Shown: positions 44,293 to 53,585, counted from the first letter of the stretch. The stretch is 64,000 nucleotides of DNA from Streptomyces phaeochromogenes (GCF_001418655.1 NZ_LIQZ01000105.1:37639-101638), one strand, 5' to 3'. Numbers and translations are program-made. The notes: generated from the letters alone by a model not told the origin.

Positions 44293-44319
44293 CTAGTTAT
44301 CAAACGCTTGACACTAGTC
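44293..44319 (+). promoter_or_regulatory. Extended MarR-type palindrome before the aldehyde dehydrogenase
   Basis: The core ATCAAACGCTTGACA is flanked on both sides by ACTAGT, making a near-palindrome of 27 bp about 180 bp before the aldehyde dehydrogenase. The core matches the MarR sites at 41549 and 42094, so this gene likely belongs to the same regulon. Confidence 0.55.
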
Positions 44320-44498
44320 AGCAGGTTGATAACCTAGTACTTGCCAAGGCCCTCGGGCCATCGCTCAAGTCATTTACGTCGGCGCGCCCGCTGTCACACG
44401 GCGGCCCTTCATCGCGCCGAACACGGCGTCCGCCATCTGCCCACCACCCTCGGGGTGATGCTCGGGCGCAGGCGGTCGTAAGAAAGTGGGAGAGACCC

Positions 44499-46034
44499 GT
44501 GACCAACAACACTCCAACCATCACGCGTGACGGAGTCATCGGACAGGACGGGAGCGAGGTGGTCACCGTCGATCAGGCCACCGGGGCGGAGTTCGCCCGG
44601 TATCCCGTGGCCGGCAAGGAGGAGGCGGCCGTGGCCGTCGCTGCCGCCCGCTCGGCCTCCGGGCCCTGGTGGGACCTGGGATTCGAGGGCCGTGCCGAGC
44701 AACTGCGCGCGTGGCGGCGGGAGATGGCCATCAGCGGCGAGGAGGGAGTCGCTCTCATCCACGCCGAGAACGGCAAGCCTCTGGACGAAGCCCGTGTGGA
44801 GGTGCTCGGGATTCTGGAGCACGTGCAGTACGCCGTCGAGAACGCCGAGCGCGTGCTGGGACGCCGGGAGGTCCCCGGGAGCCGCACCGTGCCCAACCAG
44901 CGTGCGTGGGTCGAATATCAGCCCTACGGTGTCGTCGGTGTCATCGGCCCGTGGAACTTCCCCCTGCTCACGCCGGGGGCCATCCTCATCGAGGCGATCG
45001 CGGCCGGAAACGCCGCCATCCTCAAGCCCAGCCAGATCACGCCCGGCATCGGGGAGTGGCTCGTCCGGACCTGGCAGCGCGCGGTTCCCGACTTCCCGGA
45101 CGTCCTCCAGTGCCTCAACGGGTTCGGGGCCACGGGCCAGGCACTCATCGAGTCCGGCCTGAACAAGCTCGCGTTCACCGGCAGCGTCGCCACCGGCAAG
45201 ACCGTGGCCGCCCAGTGCGCGCAGACCCTGACCCCCGTTCTGCTGGAACTCGGCGGAAAGGACGGTGTCATCGTGGCCGAGGACGCCGACCTGGACGAAG
45301 CGGCCAGGCACATCGTCTGGGGCGCCATGCAGAACACCGGACACGGCTGCATCAGCCTCGAAGTGGCCTACGTCGTCGAGTCGGTGCACGACGCGTTCGT
45401 CGAGAAGATCAGCGACCTTGCCAAGCAGGTACGCGCCGGCAGCGACGACGCCGCGGAGATTGGCCCTGTTCCCCTGCCCACCCAGATCCCGATCATCCGG
45501 GAGCACATCCGGGACGCTCTCGACCGCGGCGCGACAGCCACTGTCGGCGGCCTCGACGCAGTGGGGGAGCGCTATGTCACCCCCACCGTCCTCGTCGGCG
45601 TGAGCCTCGACGCCCTGGCGGTGACCGAGGAGACGTTCGGGCCCACACTCGCCGTCGTCAAGGTCACCGACACCGAGGAGGCCATCGCCCACGTCAACGG
45701 CGGCCGCTACGGACTGGGCAGCGCCGTCTTCAGCCGCGACCGCGGCGAGGACATCGCCCGCCGGCTCCGCGTCGGAATGACCAGCATCAACGACGCCCTG
45801 GTCTTCTCCATCAACCCCGCGGTGCCCTTCGGCGGTCGCGGCGACAGCGGTTACGGGCGCAAGCAGGGCGAGGAAGGACTCCGGGAGTTCGCCTACCCGC
45901 ACTCCTTCACCGCCAAGACCGGCCCCGCCCAGTTCTCGGCCACCACCTTCGGCAGGCCCGCGGGCGCGATGGCGGGAGCCCTCGCCGGCGTGCGCAACAG
46001 GATCCTGGCCGAGAGCGCCGAGAAGACTGACTGA
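44499..46034 (+). CDS. Aldehyde dehydrogenase (benzaldehyde/coniferyl-aldehyde type)
   Basis: A 511-residue NAD(P)-dependent ALDH. VIGPWNFPLLTPGAILIEAI is the cofactor-binding region, FTGSVATGKTVAAQ the Rossmann loop, LLELGGKDGVIVAEDADL the general base Glu, and GHGCISLEVA the nucleophile Cys284. The last 35 residues (AQFSATTFGRPAGAMAGALA) extend beyond the catalytic fold, as in benzaldehyde-type ALDHs with a membrane-proximal tail. GTG at 44499 after GTGGGAGAG. Followed within 180 bp by the exported amidohydrolase. Confidence 0.93.
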   Translation: MTNNTPTITRDGVIGQDGSEVVTVDQATGAEFARYPVAGKEEAAVAVAAARSASGPWWDLGFEGRAEQLRAWRREMAISGEEGVALIHAENGKPLDEARVEVLGILEHVQYAVENAERVLGRREVPGSRTVPNQRAWVEYQPYGVVGVIGPWNFPLLTPGAILIEAIAAGNAAILKPSQITPGIGEWLVRTWQRAVPDFPDVLQCLNGFGATGQALIESGLNKLAFTGSVATGKTVAAQCAQTLTPVLLELGGKDGVIVAEDADLDEAARHIVWGAMQNTGHGCISLEVAYVVESVHDAFVEKISDLAKQVRAGSDDAAEIGPVPLPTQIPIIREHIRDALDRGATATVGGLDAVGERYVTPTVLVGVSLDALAVTEETFGPTLAVVKVTDTEEAIAHVNGGRYGLGSAVFSRDRGEDIARRLRVGMTSINDALVFSINPAVPFGGRGDSGYGRKQGEEGLREFAYPHSFTAKTGPAQFSATTFGRPAGAMAGALAGVRNRILAESAEKTD

Positions 46035-46213
46035 CCAGCTCGCCAACTGACGGGCGGAGGCGAACGGTTCGGCATCCACCGCGTCGCGACCGGTCATTGA
46101 CCGGCTCGGCGGGCCATCGGACCACTCCGGGGAAACGACGCGCACCTTCGCGGAGCGCGACAGCGATCGGCACGTCCCGACAATCACCGCGCCACCAATG
46201 AGGGAGAGCGGAC

Positions 46214-47407
46214 ATGTCCAACGAACGTCCCGTCCAAGCCGTGACTCCGCCCGCCGAGCCCCCGACCGCGGCCACCCGGCGAAGATTCATCGCCGCGACC
46301 GCCGCTGCCGGAGGAGCCGCCGTGGTCGGCGGTCTGGCCGCGGGACAACCCGCGCTCGCCGCCGAGGCGGTGCCCGGCAGCCGTGCCGCCACGGCGGTCG
46401 GCGGCTCGAAGGACGACCGGAACGCCAAGAAGGAGAAGAAGATGCGCATCGTGGCCGTGGAAGAGGCGTTCTCCATTCCCGGAGCCATCCGGCAGGAGGC
46501 AGCGATCCGCCAGCGCTTGGAGGCAACGGAAGAGACCAAGCGGGAGTGGTTCCGGCGCCTGGACGACGTGACCGAGCTGCGGCTGGAGGACATGGACGCC
46601 AACGGCGTCGACATGCAGGTCCTCTCGTACTCCACGCCGGGCCTGGAAGTGATCGAGGATCCGGCGGAGGCGGTGGCCGTGGCGCGGCGGGTCAACGACT
46701 ATCTGGCCAAGGCGGTCGCCAGTCATCCGAACCGGTTCGCGGGCTTCGCGGTGCTTCCGCTGCAGGACCCGAAGGCCGCGGTCGTGGAGCTGCGTCGGGC
46801 GGTGAAGAAACTCGGGCTCAAGGGTGTGCTGTACAACGACCATGTACGGGGGCACTACCTGGACGAGCCGCAGTTCAGGCCCGTATGGGCCGAGCTGGAG
46901 CGCCTCGGCGTGACGCTGTATCTGCATCCGGCTGTCATTCCGGCCGACAACTGGCGTGTCTTCGACGGCTATCCCGTGCTGGTCGGGCCGTCCTGGGGCT
47001 GGACCGCGACGGTGGGTGCCCATGCGCTCCGGCTGATCTACGGCGGCGTGTTCGACGAGTTCCCGGGCGCCTCGGTGACGTTGGGGCACATGGGCGAGCT
47101 GCTGCCGTTCCAGATGGCCCGGCTCGACAGCCGCTACCCCGCCCAAGTTCCGGTTGAGAAGAGGGTGCAGCACGTGCCCTCGTACTACCTGCGGAACAAC
47201 GTGTACGCCACCACCAGCGGAGTCATGTCCCATGCCGCGCTGCTGGGAGCCGTTCATGCCGTCGGCGTCGACCGGGTGCTGTTCTCCATCGACTACCCGT
47301 TCGAGTCCAGCGCCGAGGCGGTGGGGTTCCTGCGTTCCGCGCCGTACGCGCCGGCCGACCTCGCACGCATCGCGCACGGCAATGCCGAGCGCCTTCTGGG
47401 GCTGTGA
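46214..47407 (+). CDS. Tat-exported amidohydrolase, gamma-resorcylate/2,3-dihydroxybenzoate decarboxylase-like
   Basis: A 397-residue protein. Residues 1-52 are a Tat leader (ATRRRFIAATAAAGGAAVVG, PALAAEA). After a Lys-rich linker comes a second natural start, MRIVAVEEAFSIPG, the normal N-terminus of cytosolic resorcylate-decarboxylase-like enzymes. The active-site set is Glu in VEEAF, His in LYLHPAVIP, His in LGHMGELLPF and Asp in FSIDYPFE. The internal ATG at 46442 is preceded by AAGGAG at ribosome-site distance, so a cytosolic form may also be made. It probably decarboxylates a hydroxybenzoate, or acts in reverse. Confidence 0.9.
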   Translation: MSNERPVQAVTPPAEPPTAATRRRFIAATAAAGGAAVVGGLAAGQPALAAEAVPGSRAATAVGGSKDDRNAKKEKKMRIVAVEEAFSIPGAIRQEAAIRQRLEATEETKREWFRRLDDVTELRLEDMDANGVDMQVLSYSTPGLEVIEDPAEAVAVARRVNDYLAKAVASHPNRFAGFAVLPLQDPKAAVVELRRAVKKLGLKGVLYNDHVRGHYLDEPQFRPVWAELERLGVTLYLHPAVIPADNWRVFDGYPVLVGPSWGWTATVGAHALRLIYGGVFDEFPGASVTLGHMGELLPFQMARLDSRYPAQVPVEKRVQHVPSYYLRNNVYATTSGVMSHAALLGAVHAVGVDRVLFSIDYPFESSAEAVGFLRSAPYAPADLARIAHGNAERLLGL

Positions 47408-47470
47408 ACGACCGACAGCCCGCACATAGTCCCTCTTCTCTTCACTCCCAGCGCGATCAGAGGAGCCACG

Positions 47471-48391
47471 ATGCCGAAAGCAGTGCGATTCGCGGAGTAC
47501 GGGGACAGAGACGTACTGAACGTGGTCGACGTGGAACGGCCCGAGCCCGGTGAACGCCAGGTACTCGTCAAGGTGGTGGCCGCCGGGATCAACCCGGGCG
47601 AGGCCGTGATCCGGCAGGGGTTCCTCCACGACAGGTTTCCGGCGACGTTCCCGTCGGGCCAGGGCAGCGACCTTGCCGGGATCGTCGAGGAACTCGGCGG
47701 AGGAGTCACCGGATTCGCCGTCGGTGCCGAGGTGATCGGCTTCACCGACGACCGGGCCAGCCACGCCGAGTACGTGGTCGTGGAGGAGGCCCAGCTCATC
47801 CACCGACCGGCGGCGGTCCCCTGGGAGCAGGCCGGCGCGCTCTTCGTCGCCGGTGCCACGGCGTACGCGGCGGTACACGCCGTCAAGGTCGGGCGTGGCG
47901 AGACCGTCGTCGTCTCCGGGGCCGCCGGCGGGGTGGGCTCTCTCGTCGTCCAACTCGCGCGGCACGCCGGGGCCACCGTCATCGGTCTGGCGAGCGAGCC
48001 CCACCACGCATGGCTCACCCGGCACGGAGCGATCCCGCTGAACTACGGAGAGGGCGTCGGCGAGCGCATCCGCGCCGCGGCCGACGGCACGATCGACGCC
48101 TTCATCGACACCTTCGGCGCTCCGTACATCGAACTGGCGCTGGAACTCGGCGTACCCGGTGAACGGATCAACACGATCATCGACTTCCCGGGCGCGGCGA
48201 AGCACGGCACCAAGGCCGAGGGCAGCGCGGCGGCGGCAAGCGCCGACGTACTGCGGGAACTTGCCACGCTGATCGCCGACGGTGAGCTGGAAATCCCCAT
48301 CGCCCGCGTCTACCCGCTCGACGAAGTCCGCGACGCCTTCCGGGAACTGGAACGTCGGCACACGAACGGAAAGATCGTTCTCAGGCCCTGA
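47471..48391 (+). CDS. NADPH:quinone reductase-like zinc-independent MDR oxidoreductase
   Basis: A 306-residue QOR-type reductase: VVAAGINPGEAVIRQGFLHD, GQGSDLAGIVEELG, VVVSGAAGGVGSLVVQLARH, and the C-terminal VYPLDEVRDAFRELERRHTN. Zinc ligands are absent. It is 63 bp after the amidohydrolase and 79 bp before the second aldehyde dehydrogenase on the same strand, so an operon is likely. It is similar to but distinct from the paralogue at 18.1 kb. Confidence 0.92.
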   Translation: MPKAVRFAEYGDRDVLNVVDVERPEPGERQVLVKVVAAGINPGEAVIRQGFLHDRFPATFPSGQGSDLAGIVEELGGGVTGFAVGAEVIGFTDDRASHAEYVVVEEAQLIHRPAAVPWEQAGALFVAGATAYAAVHAVKVGRGETVVVSGAAGGVGSLVVQLARHAGATVIGLASEPHHAWLTRHGAIPLNYGEGVGERIRAAADGTIDAFIDTFGAPYIELALELGVPGERINTIIDFPGAAKHGTKAEGSAAAASADVLRELATLIADGELEIPIARVYPLDEVRDAFRELERRHTNGKIVLRP

Positions 48392-48470
48392 GAGGCCGTC
48401 ATACACCGGTCGCCGCCGCATGGGCGAGCGAGTCGTCACACCGAAGCAAACCCCTGAGCGGAGCAGGACC

Positions 48471-49967
48471 ATGGCAATGTCGTCACCACCCGAAGGTGCG
48501 ATCCGCACCCGGTGGTCGTCCGAGGACGCCGCCGATCAGTTCACCGTCGACAACCCCGCGACTGGCGCGACGCTGGCCGTCGTGCAGGGCGCCGGCGACA
48601 AGGAAGTCGACCGGGCCGTACAGACGGCCTACGACGCGCACTTCTCCTGGAAGGCCCGCACCGCCCGCGAGCGCGGCAGCTGGCTGCGGAAGATCGCGCA
48701 GGCGGTGCGCGAGCACGCCGACGAGATCGCGGCCCTGGAGTGCAGCGACAACGGCAAGCCCCTGACCCAGGCGCGCAATATGGACGTGAACGCGGCCATC
48801 GGGATCTTCGAATACTTCGCGAGCCTGTGCGACTCCATGCCCGGCCAGGTCAACGACGGCGGAAGCCTGCTGGACATCACGGTGCTCGAACCGTACGGCG
48901 TCATCGGCGCGATCGTGCCGTTCAACTGGCCGCCGATTCACACCGCCAGCAAGCTGGCCCCGGCGCTGGCCGTGGGCAACGCGGTGGTGATCAAGCCGCC
49001 GGAGCAGGCCCCGCTGTCGGCCATGCGCATGGTGGAGATCATCCAGTCCGTCCTGCCCGACGACGTGGTGCACATCATTCCTGGCACCGGCTCGATCGGA
49101 TCGCGGCTCGCCGGCCACCCGCTCGTCGGCAAGATCTCGTTCACCGGGTCGCCCACCACGGGCGTCTCGGTCATCAAGACCGCGGCCGACAACCTGACCC
49201 CGACCCTGATGGAGCTCGGCGGCAAGGACCCGTTCATCATCTTCGAGGACGCGGACCTCGACCTCGCGCTGCCGTGGGCCATCGAGGGCGGCCTCTTCAA
49301 CCAGGGTGAGGCCTGCACCTCGGCATCCCGCGTCCTGGTGCACACCGACATCTACGAAGACGTCGCGCGCCGCTACGGCAACGCGGTGAAGCGGCTGCGC
49401 GTCGGCAACGGCGTCGACCCCGGCACGCACATCGGACCGATGGTGTCCGCCGCCCAGCGCAAGCGGGTGCTGGACTACATCGACATCGGCGTCAAGGAGG
49501 GTGCCACGATCGCGGCGCAGGCGCCGCTCCCCGACGACCCGGAGCTGGCAGGCGGCTTCTACGTCGCGCCGACGCTGTTCACCGGCGTTCGCCCGGACAT
49601 GCGCATCGCGCAGGAGGAGATCTTCGGCCCGGTCATCTCGATGATCCCCTTCCGCGACGAGGACGAGGCCGTCAGGATCGCCAACGGCACCGACTTCGGC
49701 CTGGTCGCCGCGGTGTTCACGCCGGACTCCGAACGCGCGCTGCGGGTCAGCCGCGCCCTGCACACCGGGTTCGTATTCGTGAACAACTACAACCGGAACT
49801 TCACGGGCGCGCCGTTCGGCGGTGTCGGTGCGAGCGGCTTCGGCCGCGAAACCGCGGCGGAGACCCTGCGCGAGTACGGCTACAGCAAGAACATCCGCCT
49901 GGTCTCCGGCAGGGGCGAGATCCCGCGCTGGGCGCCGTCCCTCGAGGTGACCGGACCGGACAAGTGA
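48471..49967 (+). CDS. Aldehyde dehydrogenase
   Basis: A 498-residue ALDH. VPFNWPPIHTASKLAPALAV (cofactor site), SFTGSPTTGVSVIK (Rossmann loop), LMELGGKDPFIIFEDADL (Glu base), NQGEACTSASRVL (Cys282), EEIFGPVISMIPF. It is a general class 1-like ALDH, distinct from the benzaldehyde-type protein at 44.5 kb. The ATG at 48471 follows GGAGCAGG. It ends the 44.5-50 kb gene run and is followed by a 12-bp hairpin. Confidence 0.93.
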   Translation: MAMSSPPEGAIRTRWSSEDAADQFTVDNPATGATLAVVQGAGDKEVDRAVQTAYDAHFSWKARTARERGSWLRKIAQAVREHADEIAALECSDNGKPLTQARNMDVNAAIGIFEYFASLCDSMPGQVNDGGSLLDITVLEPYGVIGAIVPFNWPPIHTASKLAPALAVGNAVVIKPPEQAPLSAMRMVEIIQSVLPDDVVHIIPGTGSIGSRLAGHPLVGKISFTGSPTTGVSVIKTAADNLTPTLMELGGKDPFIIFEDADLDLALPWAIEGGLFNQGEACTSASRVLVHTDIYEDVARRYGNAVKRLRVGNGVDPGTHIGPMVSAAQRKRVLDYIDIGVKEGATIAAQAPLPDDPELAGGFYVAPTLFTGVRPDMRIAQEEIFGPVISMIPFRDEDEAVRIANGTDFGLVAAVFTPDSERALRVSRALHTGFVFVNNYNRNFTGAPFGGVGASGFGRETAAETLREYGYSKNIRLVSGRGEIPRWAPSLEVTGPDK

Positions 49968-49974
49968 AACCCGG

Positions 49975-50003
49975 CCTGCGAGGCGGCGTAACCGCCTCGC
50001 AGG
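49975..50003. terminator. 12-bp perfect hairpin terminator
   Basis: CCTGCGAGGCGG pairs with CCGCCTCGCAGG around a 5-base loop, between the stops of the convergent aldehyde dehydrogenase and IclR genes. Confidence 0.8.
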
Positions 50004-50060
50004 TACGGCGTACAGCGACCAATACGGCACCCATGGGCCGACGGTGCCGCACGCCGCCGT

Positions 50061-50843
50061 TCACAGTCCCTGACCGATGTCCTGCACGGTCGCGAGCAGT
50101 GGTCGGGACAGTTCCGTGAGCCGTGCGCGGGTGCAGCGGACGGACGGAGCCGCCACGGCCACGGCTGCTACGGCGCTGCCCGTGCGGTCACGCACGCAGG
50201 CGCCGACGGCGAGCACCCCGCGCTCGCTCTCCTGCAGGTTGAGGGCGTAGCCGTGGCGGCGCACGGACACCAGTTCATGCATCAGGCTCTCGAAGTCCTT
50301 GGGAGTTTTTGCCCGGCCCCCGGGGAGTCCGTTGGGGTAGAGGGCCCGGAGCCGGTCCGCCGGCAGGGCCGCGAGTATGGCCTTGCCGCCCGAGGCCACA
50401 TGCGCGGGCAGCAGCGTGCCGGTGCGGTAGCTGACGCGCAGCGCCTGGGGTCCCTCCACGCCGTCCAGGAAGCGGGCTCCGTTGCCTTCGAGCACCATCA
50501 GGTGGGTCGTCTCACCCACGGCGTCCGCCAGCCGTCGCAGGTGGGGTTGCGCGATGGTGATCAGGTCCGGGGGAGGCGCCGCATGGCTTCCCCTGATCGC
50601 CTGCAGGGCCGGCCCGGGCCGGTACACCTTGTGGCGGTCTTGCGCCGCGAATCCCTCGAAGACGAGCATCGCGAGGATCCGGTGAGCGGTCGAACGCGCG
50701 ACGCCCAGCCGGTCCGCGACGTCCATCACCCGAAGCTCGTCGAGCTCGTGCAGCAGCCGGACGACGCGCAGGGCGTTGCCGGCGGCGCTCACCGGATACG
50801 AGGGGCTGGGCGAACGGTCCGCCGAATTCTCTGAATTCTCCAC
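50061..50843 (-). CDS. IclR-family regulator of the salicylate/gentisate operon
   Basis: A 260-residue IclR protein. Winged helix: SAAGNALRVVRLLHELDELR, VMDVADRLGVARSTAHRILA. Effector domain: SYRTGTLLPAHVASGGKAIL with RRHGYALNLQESERGVLAVG. GTG start at 50843. It is divergent from the gentisate dioxygenase gene, with a perfect inverted repeat between them, so it most likely responds to salicylate, salicylyl-CoA or gentisate and controls the operon (inference from layout). Confidence 0.93.
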   Translation of the reverse strand: MENSENSADRSPSPSYPVSAAGNALRVVRLLHELDELRVMDVADRLGVARSTAHRILAMLVFEGFAAQDRHKVYRPGPALQAIRGSHAAPPPDLITIAQPHLRRLADAVGETTHLMVLEGNGARFLDGVEGPQALRVSYRTGTLLPAHVASGGKAILAALPADRLRALYPNGLPGGRAKTPKDFESLMHELVSVRRHGYALNLQESERGVLAVGACVRDRTGSAVAAVAVAAPSVRCTRARLTELSRPLLATVQDIGQGL

Positions 50844-50846
50844 AGA

Positions 50847-50870
50847 GGAATCCTACCCTTCAAGGATTCC
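50847..50870 (+). promoter_or_regulatory. Candidate IclR operator, perfect 7-bp inverted repeat
   Basis: GGAATCC and GGATTCC enclose TACCCTTCAA in the 119-bp gap between the divergent iclR and gentisate dioxygenase genes. The site touches the iclR start and is about 92 bp from the dioxygenase start. Confidence 0.55.
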
Positions 50871-50962
50871 GGTGAGGGGAAATGGCGGCGTAGCGTCAGG
50901 AACAGCGCGGAATGAAGCGCGCTTCTTCTGGCGGTCGCCAGACACACGACGTGGAGGTTTCC

Positions 50963-52039
50963 GTGACCGACACCACCAGTGAACAGACCGAGCACAAGCT
51001 GCTCGACGAGCTGTACGCGGACTTCAAGGACGCGGGCCTGATCCCGCTGTGGACCCAGGTGGACGACCTCATGCCGATGTCGCCGCAGCCCGCCGCGGTC
51101 CCGCACCTGTGGCGGTGGGCGGAGCTGCTGCCCATCGCACAGCGCTCCGGAGAGCTCGTACCGGTGGGGCGTGGCGGTGAGCGCCGCGCCATGGCCCTGT
51201 CCAACCCCGGCCTGCCGGGCCGCCCTTACGCCACTGCGACCCTGTGGACCGCGATCCAGTACCTGGGCCCGCGCGAGGTCGCCCCCTCGCACCGCCACAG
51301 CCAGGGAGCCTTTCGGTTCGTCGTCGAGGGCGAGGGTGTGTGGACCAACGTCGACGGGGACGCGGTGGCGATGCGGCGGGGTGACCTGCTGCTCACGCCG
51401 AGCTGGGCCTTCCACGAGCACCAGAACGTCACCGACAAGCCGATGGCCTGGCTCGACGGCCTCGACATCCCGCTCGTCTCCCAACTGGACGCGGGATTCT
51501 TCGAGTTCGGACCCGACGAACTCTCCACCCGTGAAACCCCCGAGCGCTCGCGCGGCGAGCGACTGTGGGGCCACCCCGGGCTGCGCCCGATCGGGCAGCT
51601 CGACCAGCCCAACTCCCCGCTGGGCGCCTACCGCTGGGAGCACACCGACGCCGCTCTGACCGCACAACTGGAGCTGGAGAACGAAGGCGTACCAGGTGTG
51701 CTGGAGCCCGGGCACGCCGGAGTGCGCTTTTCCAACCCCACCACCGGCAAGGACGCCCTGGTCACGATGCGCACCGAGATGCGCCGCCTGCGGGCCGGCA
51801 CCCAGACCGTCCCGGTGCGCACGGTCGGCTCCGCGGTCTGGCAGGTGTTCGACGGCGAGGCGGTCGCCCATGTCGGCGACAAGGTCTTCGAGATAGCCAA
51901 GGGCGACCTGTTCGTCGTCCCGTCCTGGTGCGAGGTCTCGCTGTCCGCCCGCACCCAGGTCGACCTGTTCCGGTTCAGCGACGAGCCCGTCTACGAGGCC
52001 CTGGGCCTCGCCCGTACCGCCCGAGGAGAACACAAGTGA
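50963..52039 (+). CDS. sdgD: Gentisate 1,2-dioxygenase
   Basis: A 358-residue bicupin. Iron ligands are His110 and His112 in PSHRHSQGAFRFVVEGEG and the third His in LLTPSWAFHEHQN, in the first cupin. It cleaves gentisate with O2 to maleylpyruvate. The GTG at 50963 follows GGAGGTTT; an ATG at 50912 would overlap the promoter. The gene order dioxygenase, FAH hydrolase, isomerase, hydroxylase, ligases matches a full salicylate pathway. The symbol follows the sdg genes described for Streptomyces (from memory). Confidence 0.93.
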   Translation: MTDTTSEQTEHKLLDELYADFKDAGLIPLWTQVDDLMPMSPQPAAVPHLWRWAELLPIAQRSGELVPVGRGGERRAMALSNPGLPGRPYATATLWTAIQYLGPREVAPSHRHSQGAFRFVVEGEGVWTNVDGDAVAMRRGDLLLTPSWAFHEHQNVTDKPMAWLDGLDIPLVSQLDAGFFEFGPDELSTRETPERSRGERLWGHPGLRPIGQLDQPNSPLGAYRWEHTDAALTAQLELENEGVPGVLEPGHAGVRFSNPTTGKDALVTMRTEMRRLRAGTQTVPVRTVGSAVWQVFDGEAVAHVGDKVFEIAKGDLFVVPSWCEVSLSARTQVDLFRFSDEPVYEALGLARTARGEHK

Positions 52040-52866
52040 AGCTCGCCACCATCCGGGTCAACGGCACCACGCGCGCCGTCCGCGTCGACGAGAACAAGGC
52101 AGTGGACCTGGGCGAGACCGACCTGGTGGCCTTCCTGCGCCACGGCGACTGGACCGCGCGTGCCGCGAACGCCGACGGCGAGACGTACGAAGGCGCCCTG
52201 GACTACGCCCCGGTGGTCGTCGCTCCGGAGAAGGTCGTGTGCGTCGGTCTCAACTACCGCACCCACATTCTGGAGATGGGGCGCGAACTCCCCTCGCATC
52301 CGACGCTGTTCAACAAGTACGCGCGGGCACTGGTCGGCGCGTACGACGACGTGACCCTGCCCGCCGCGTCCGAGCAGGTGGACTGGGAGGCCGAACTCGG
52401 CGTCGTCATCGGGGCCGAGGTCCGGCACGCCGACCGGGAGCAGGCACGGGCCGCGATCGCCGGGTACACCGTGCTCAACGACGTCACCGCCCGCGACTGG
52501 CAGTACCGCACCACCCAGTGGGACCAGGGCAAGACCTTCGAGGCCACCACCCCCATCGGGCCGTGGCTGGTGACCGCCGACGACCCCGCGGTCACCGCCC
52601 AGGGCCTGAGCCTGACCTGCGAGGTCGACGGCGACACGGTCCAGAAGGCCGACACCGGCGACCTCGTCTTCGACCCCGCGACGCTGGTCGCGTACCTCTC
52701 CGAGATCATCACGCTGGTGCCCGGCGATGTGATCGCCACCGGCACTCCCGGCGGCGTCGGCCATGCCCGCAAGCCCGCCCGCTATCTGCAGGACGGTACG
52801 CGCCTCGTCACCCGGATCGAGGGCATCGGCGAGTGCCGCAACACCTGCCGCCGGGAGACCCGGTGA
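52036..52866 (+). CDS. Fumarylpyruvate hydrolase (FAH family)
   Basis: A 276-residue FAH-fold hydrolase. Core: VCVGLNYRTHILEMGRELPS, metal site VDWEAELGVVIGAEV (ExE) and VLNDVTARDWQYRT (Asp), TPIGPWLVTADD, GTPGGVGHARKP. Coupled by GTGA overlap to the dioxygenase and to the isomerase. In this operon it should split fumarylpyruvate to fumarate and pyruvate. Residues 1-60 form the small N-terminal domain. Confidence 0.93.
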   Translation: MKLATIRVNGTTRAVRVDENKAVDLGETDLVAFLRHGDWTARAANADGETYEGALDYAPVVVAPEKVVCVGLNYRTHILEMGRELPSHPTLFNKYARALVGAYDDVTLPAASEQVDWEAELGVVIGAEVRHADREQARAAIAGYTVLNDVTARDWQYRTTQWDQGKTFEATTPIGPWLVTADDPAVTAQGLSLTCEVDGDTVQKADTGDLVFDPATLVAYLSEIITLVPGDVIATGTPGGVGHARKPARYLQDGTRLVTRIEGIGECRNTCRRETR

Positions 52867-53585
52867 GTGCACGCCCCGAGCCGATGCTGGAGTGGGTCGC
52901 CAAGGGCACGGCGGCCTTCGAAGCCGCCGTGCACTGGCTGACCGACTCGGGCATCACAACGCCGTCGTACCTGCCTGGCTGGAGCCGGGCCCACGTCGTC
53001 GCCCACGTCGCCCGCAACGCCGACGCACTCGTCAACCTGCTGATCTGGGCGCGTACGGGTGTCGAGACGCCCATGTACACAAGTCCCGACCAGCGCATGA
53101 ACGAGATCGAGGACGGCGCCCGCCAACCGGCCGGCGCCCTGCGCGCCGACCTCCTCGCGGCCGACGGACGACTGGCCGAGGAACTCGCCGGTCTGCCGGA
53201 CCAGTGCTGGGGTGCGACCGTGCGGACGGCACGGGGACGCGAAGTGCCGGCCACGATGGTGCCGTGGATGCGGGTGCGGGAAGTATGGGTCCACACCGTC
53301 GACCTGGACATCACCACCTTCGACGACATCCCGCACGAAGTGTGTGCGGCGCTCGTCGATGATGTGGCCACCGCCTTCCTGACCCACCCGGACTGTCCCC
53401 CCGTCGAGTTGCGGACCCAGGACGGCGCCCGCAGCTGGCTCCTGGGCGTGCCCGGCGGCGCGGAGCCGGTCGTGGTGAGCGGTGCTCTTCCCAGCCTGGC
53501 CGCCTACACGACCGGGCGCCCCGTGCCCGGCCCCCTCCATCCCGCCGGCGGGGAATCCCTGCCGAAGCTGCCCGCGTGGTTGTGA
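52863..53585 (+). CDS. Maleylpyruvate isomerase, mycothiol-dependent (DinB fold)
   Basis: A 240-residue protein. The N-terminal DinB-like four-helix bundle carries the metal ligands in PSYLPGWSRAHVVAHVARNA and the VREVWVHTVDLDITTF region. It converts maleylpyruvate to fumarylpyruvate with mycothiol in actinobacteria. GTG start overlaps the previous stop (GTGA). It is the isomerase missing from mammal-like gentisate routes, which confirms a fumarylpyruvate branch. Confidence 0.9.
   Translation: MSARPEPMLEWVAKGTAAFEAAVHWLTDSGITTPSYLPGWSRAHVVAHVARNADALVNLLIWARTGVETPMYTSPDQRMNEIEDGARQPAGALRADLLAADGRLAEELAGLPDQCWGATVRTARGREVPATMVPWMRVREVWVHTVDLDITTFDDIPHEVCAALVDDVATAFLTHPDCPPVELRTQDGARSWLLGVPGGAEPVVVSGALPSLAAYTTGRPVPGPLHPAGGESLPKLPAWL

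Noticed and set aside
46184..48508. A 774-codon open frame on the minus strand over the amidohydrolase and quinone-reductase-like genes
   Set aside because: Antisense to genes with intact active-site motifs; composition typical of a shadow frame.
50824..50838. GAATTC-TCT-GAATTC repeat before the IclR operator
   Set aside because: It lies in the first codons of iclR (Glu-Asn-Ser repeated), so the repeat may reflect the peptide; the perfect GGAATCC repeat next to it is a better operator.
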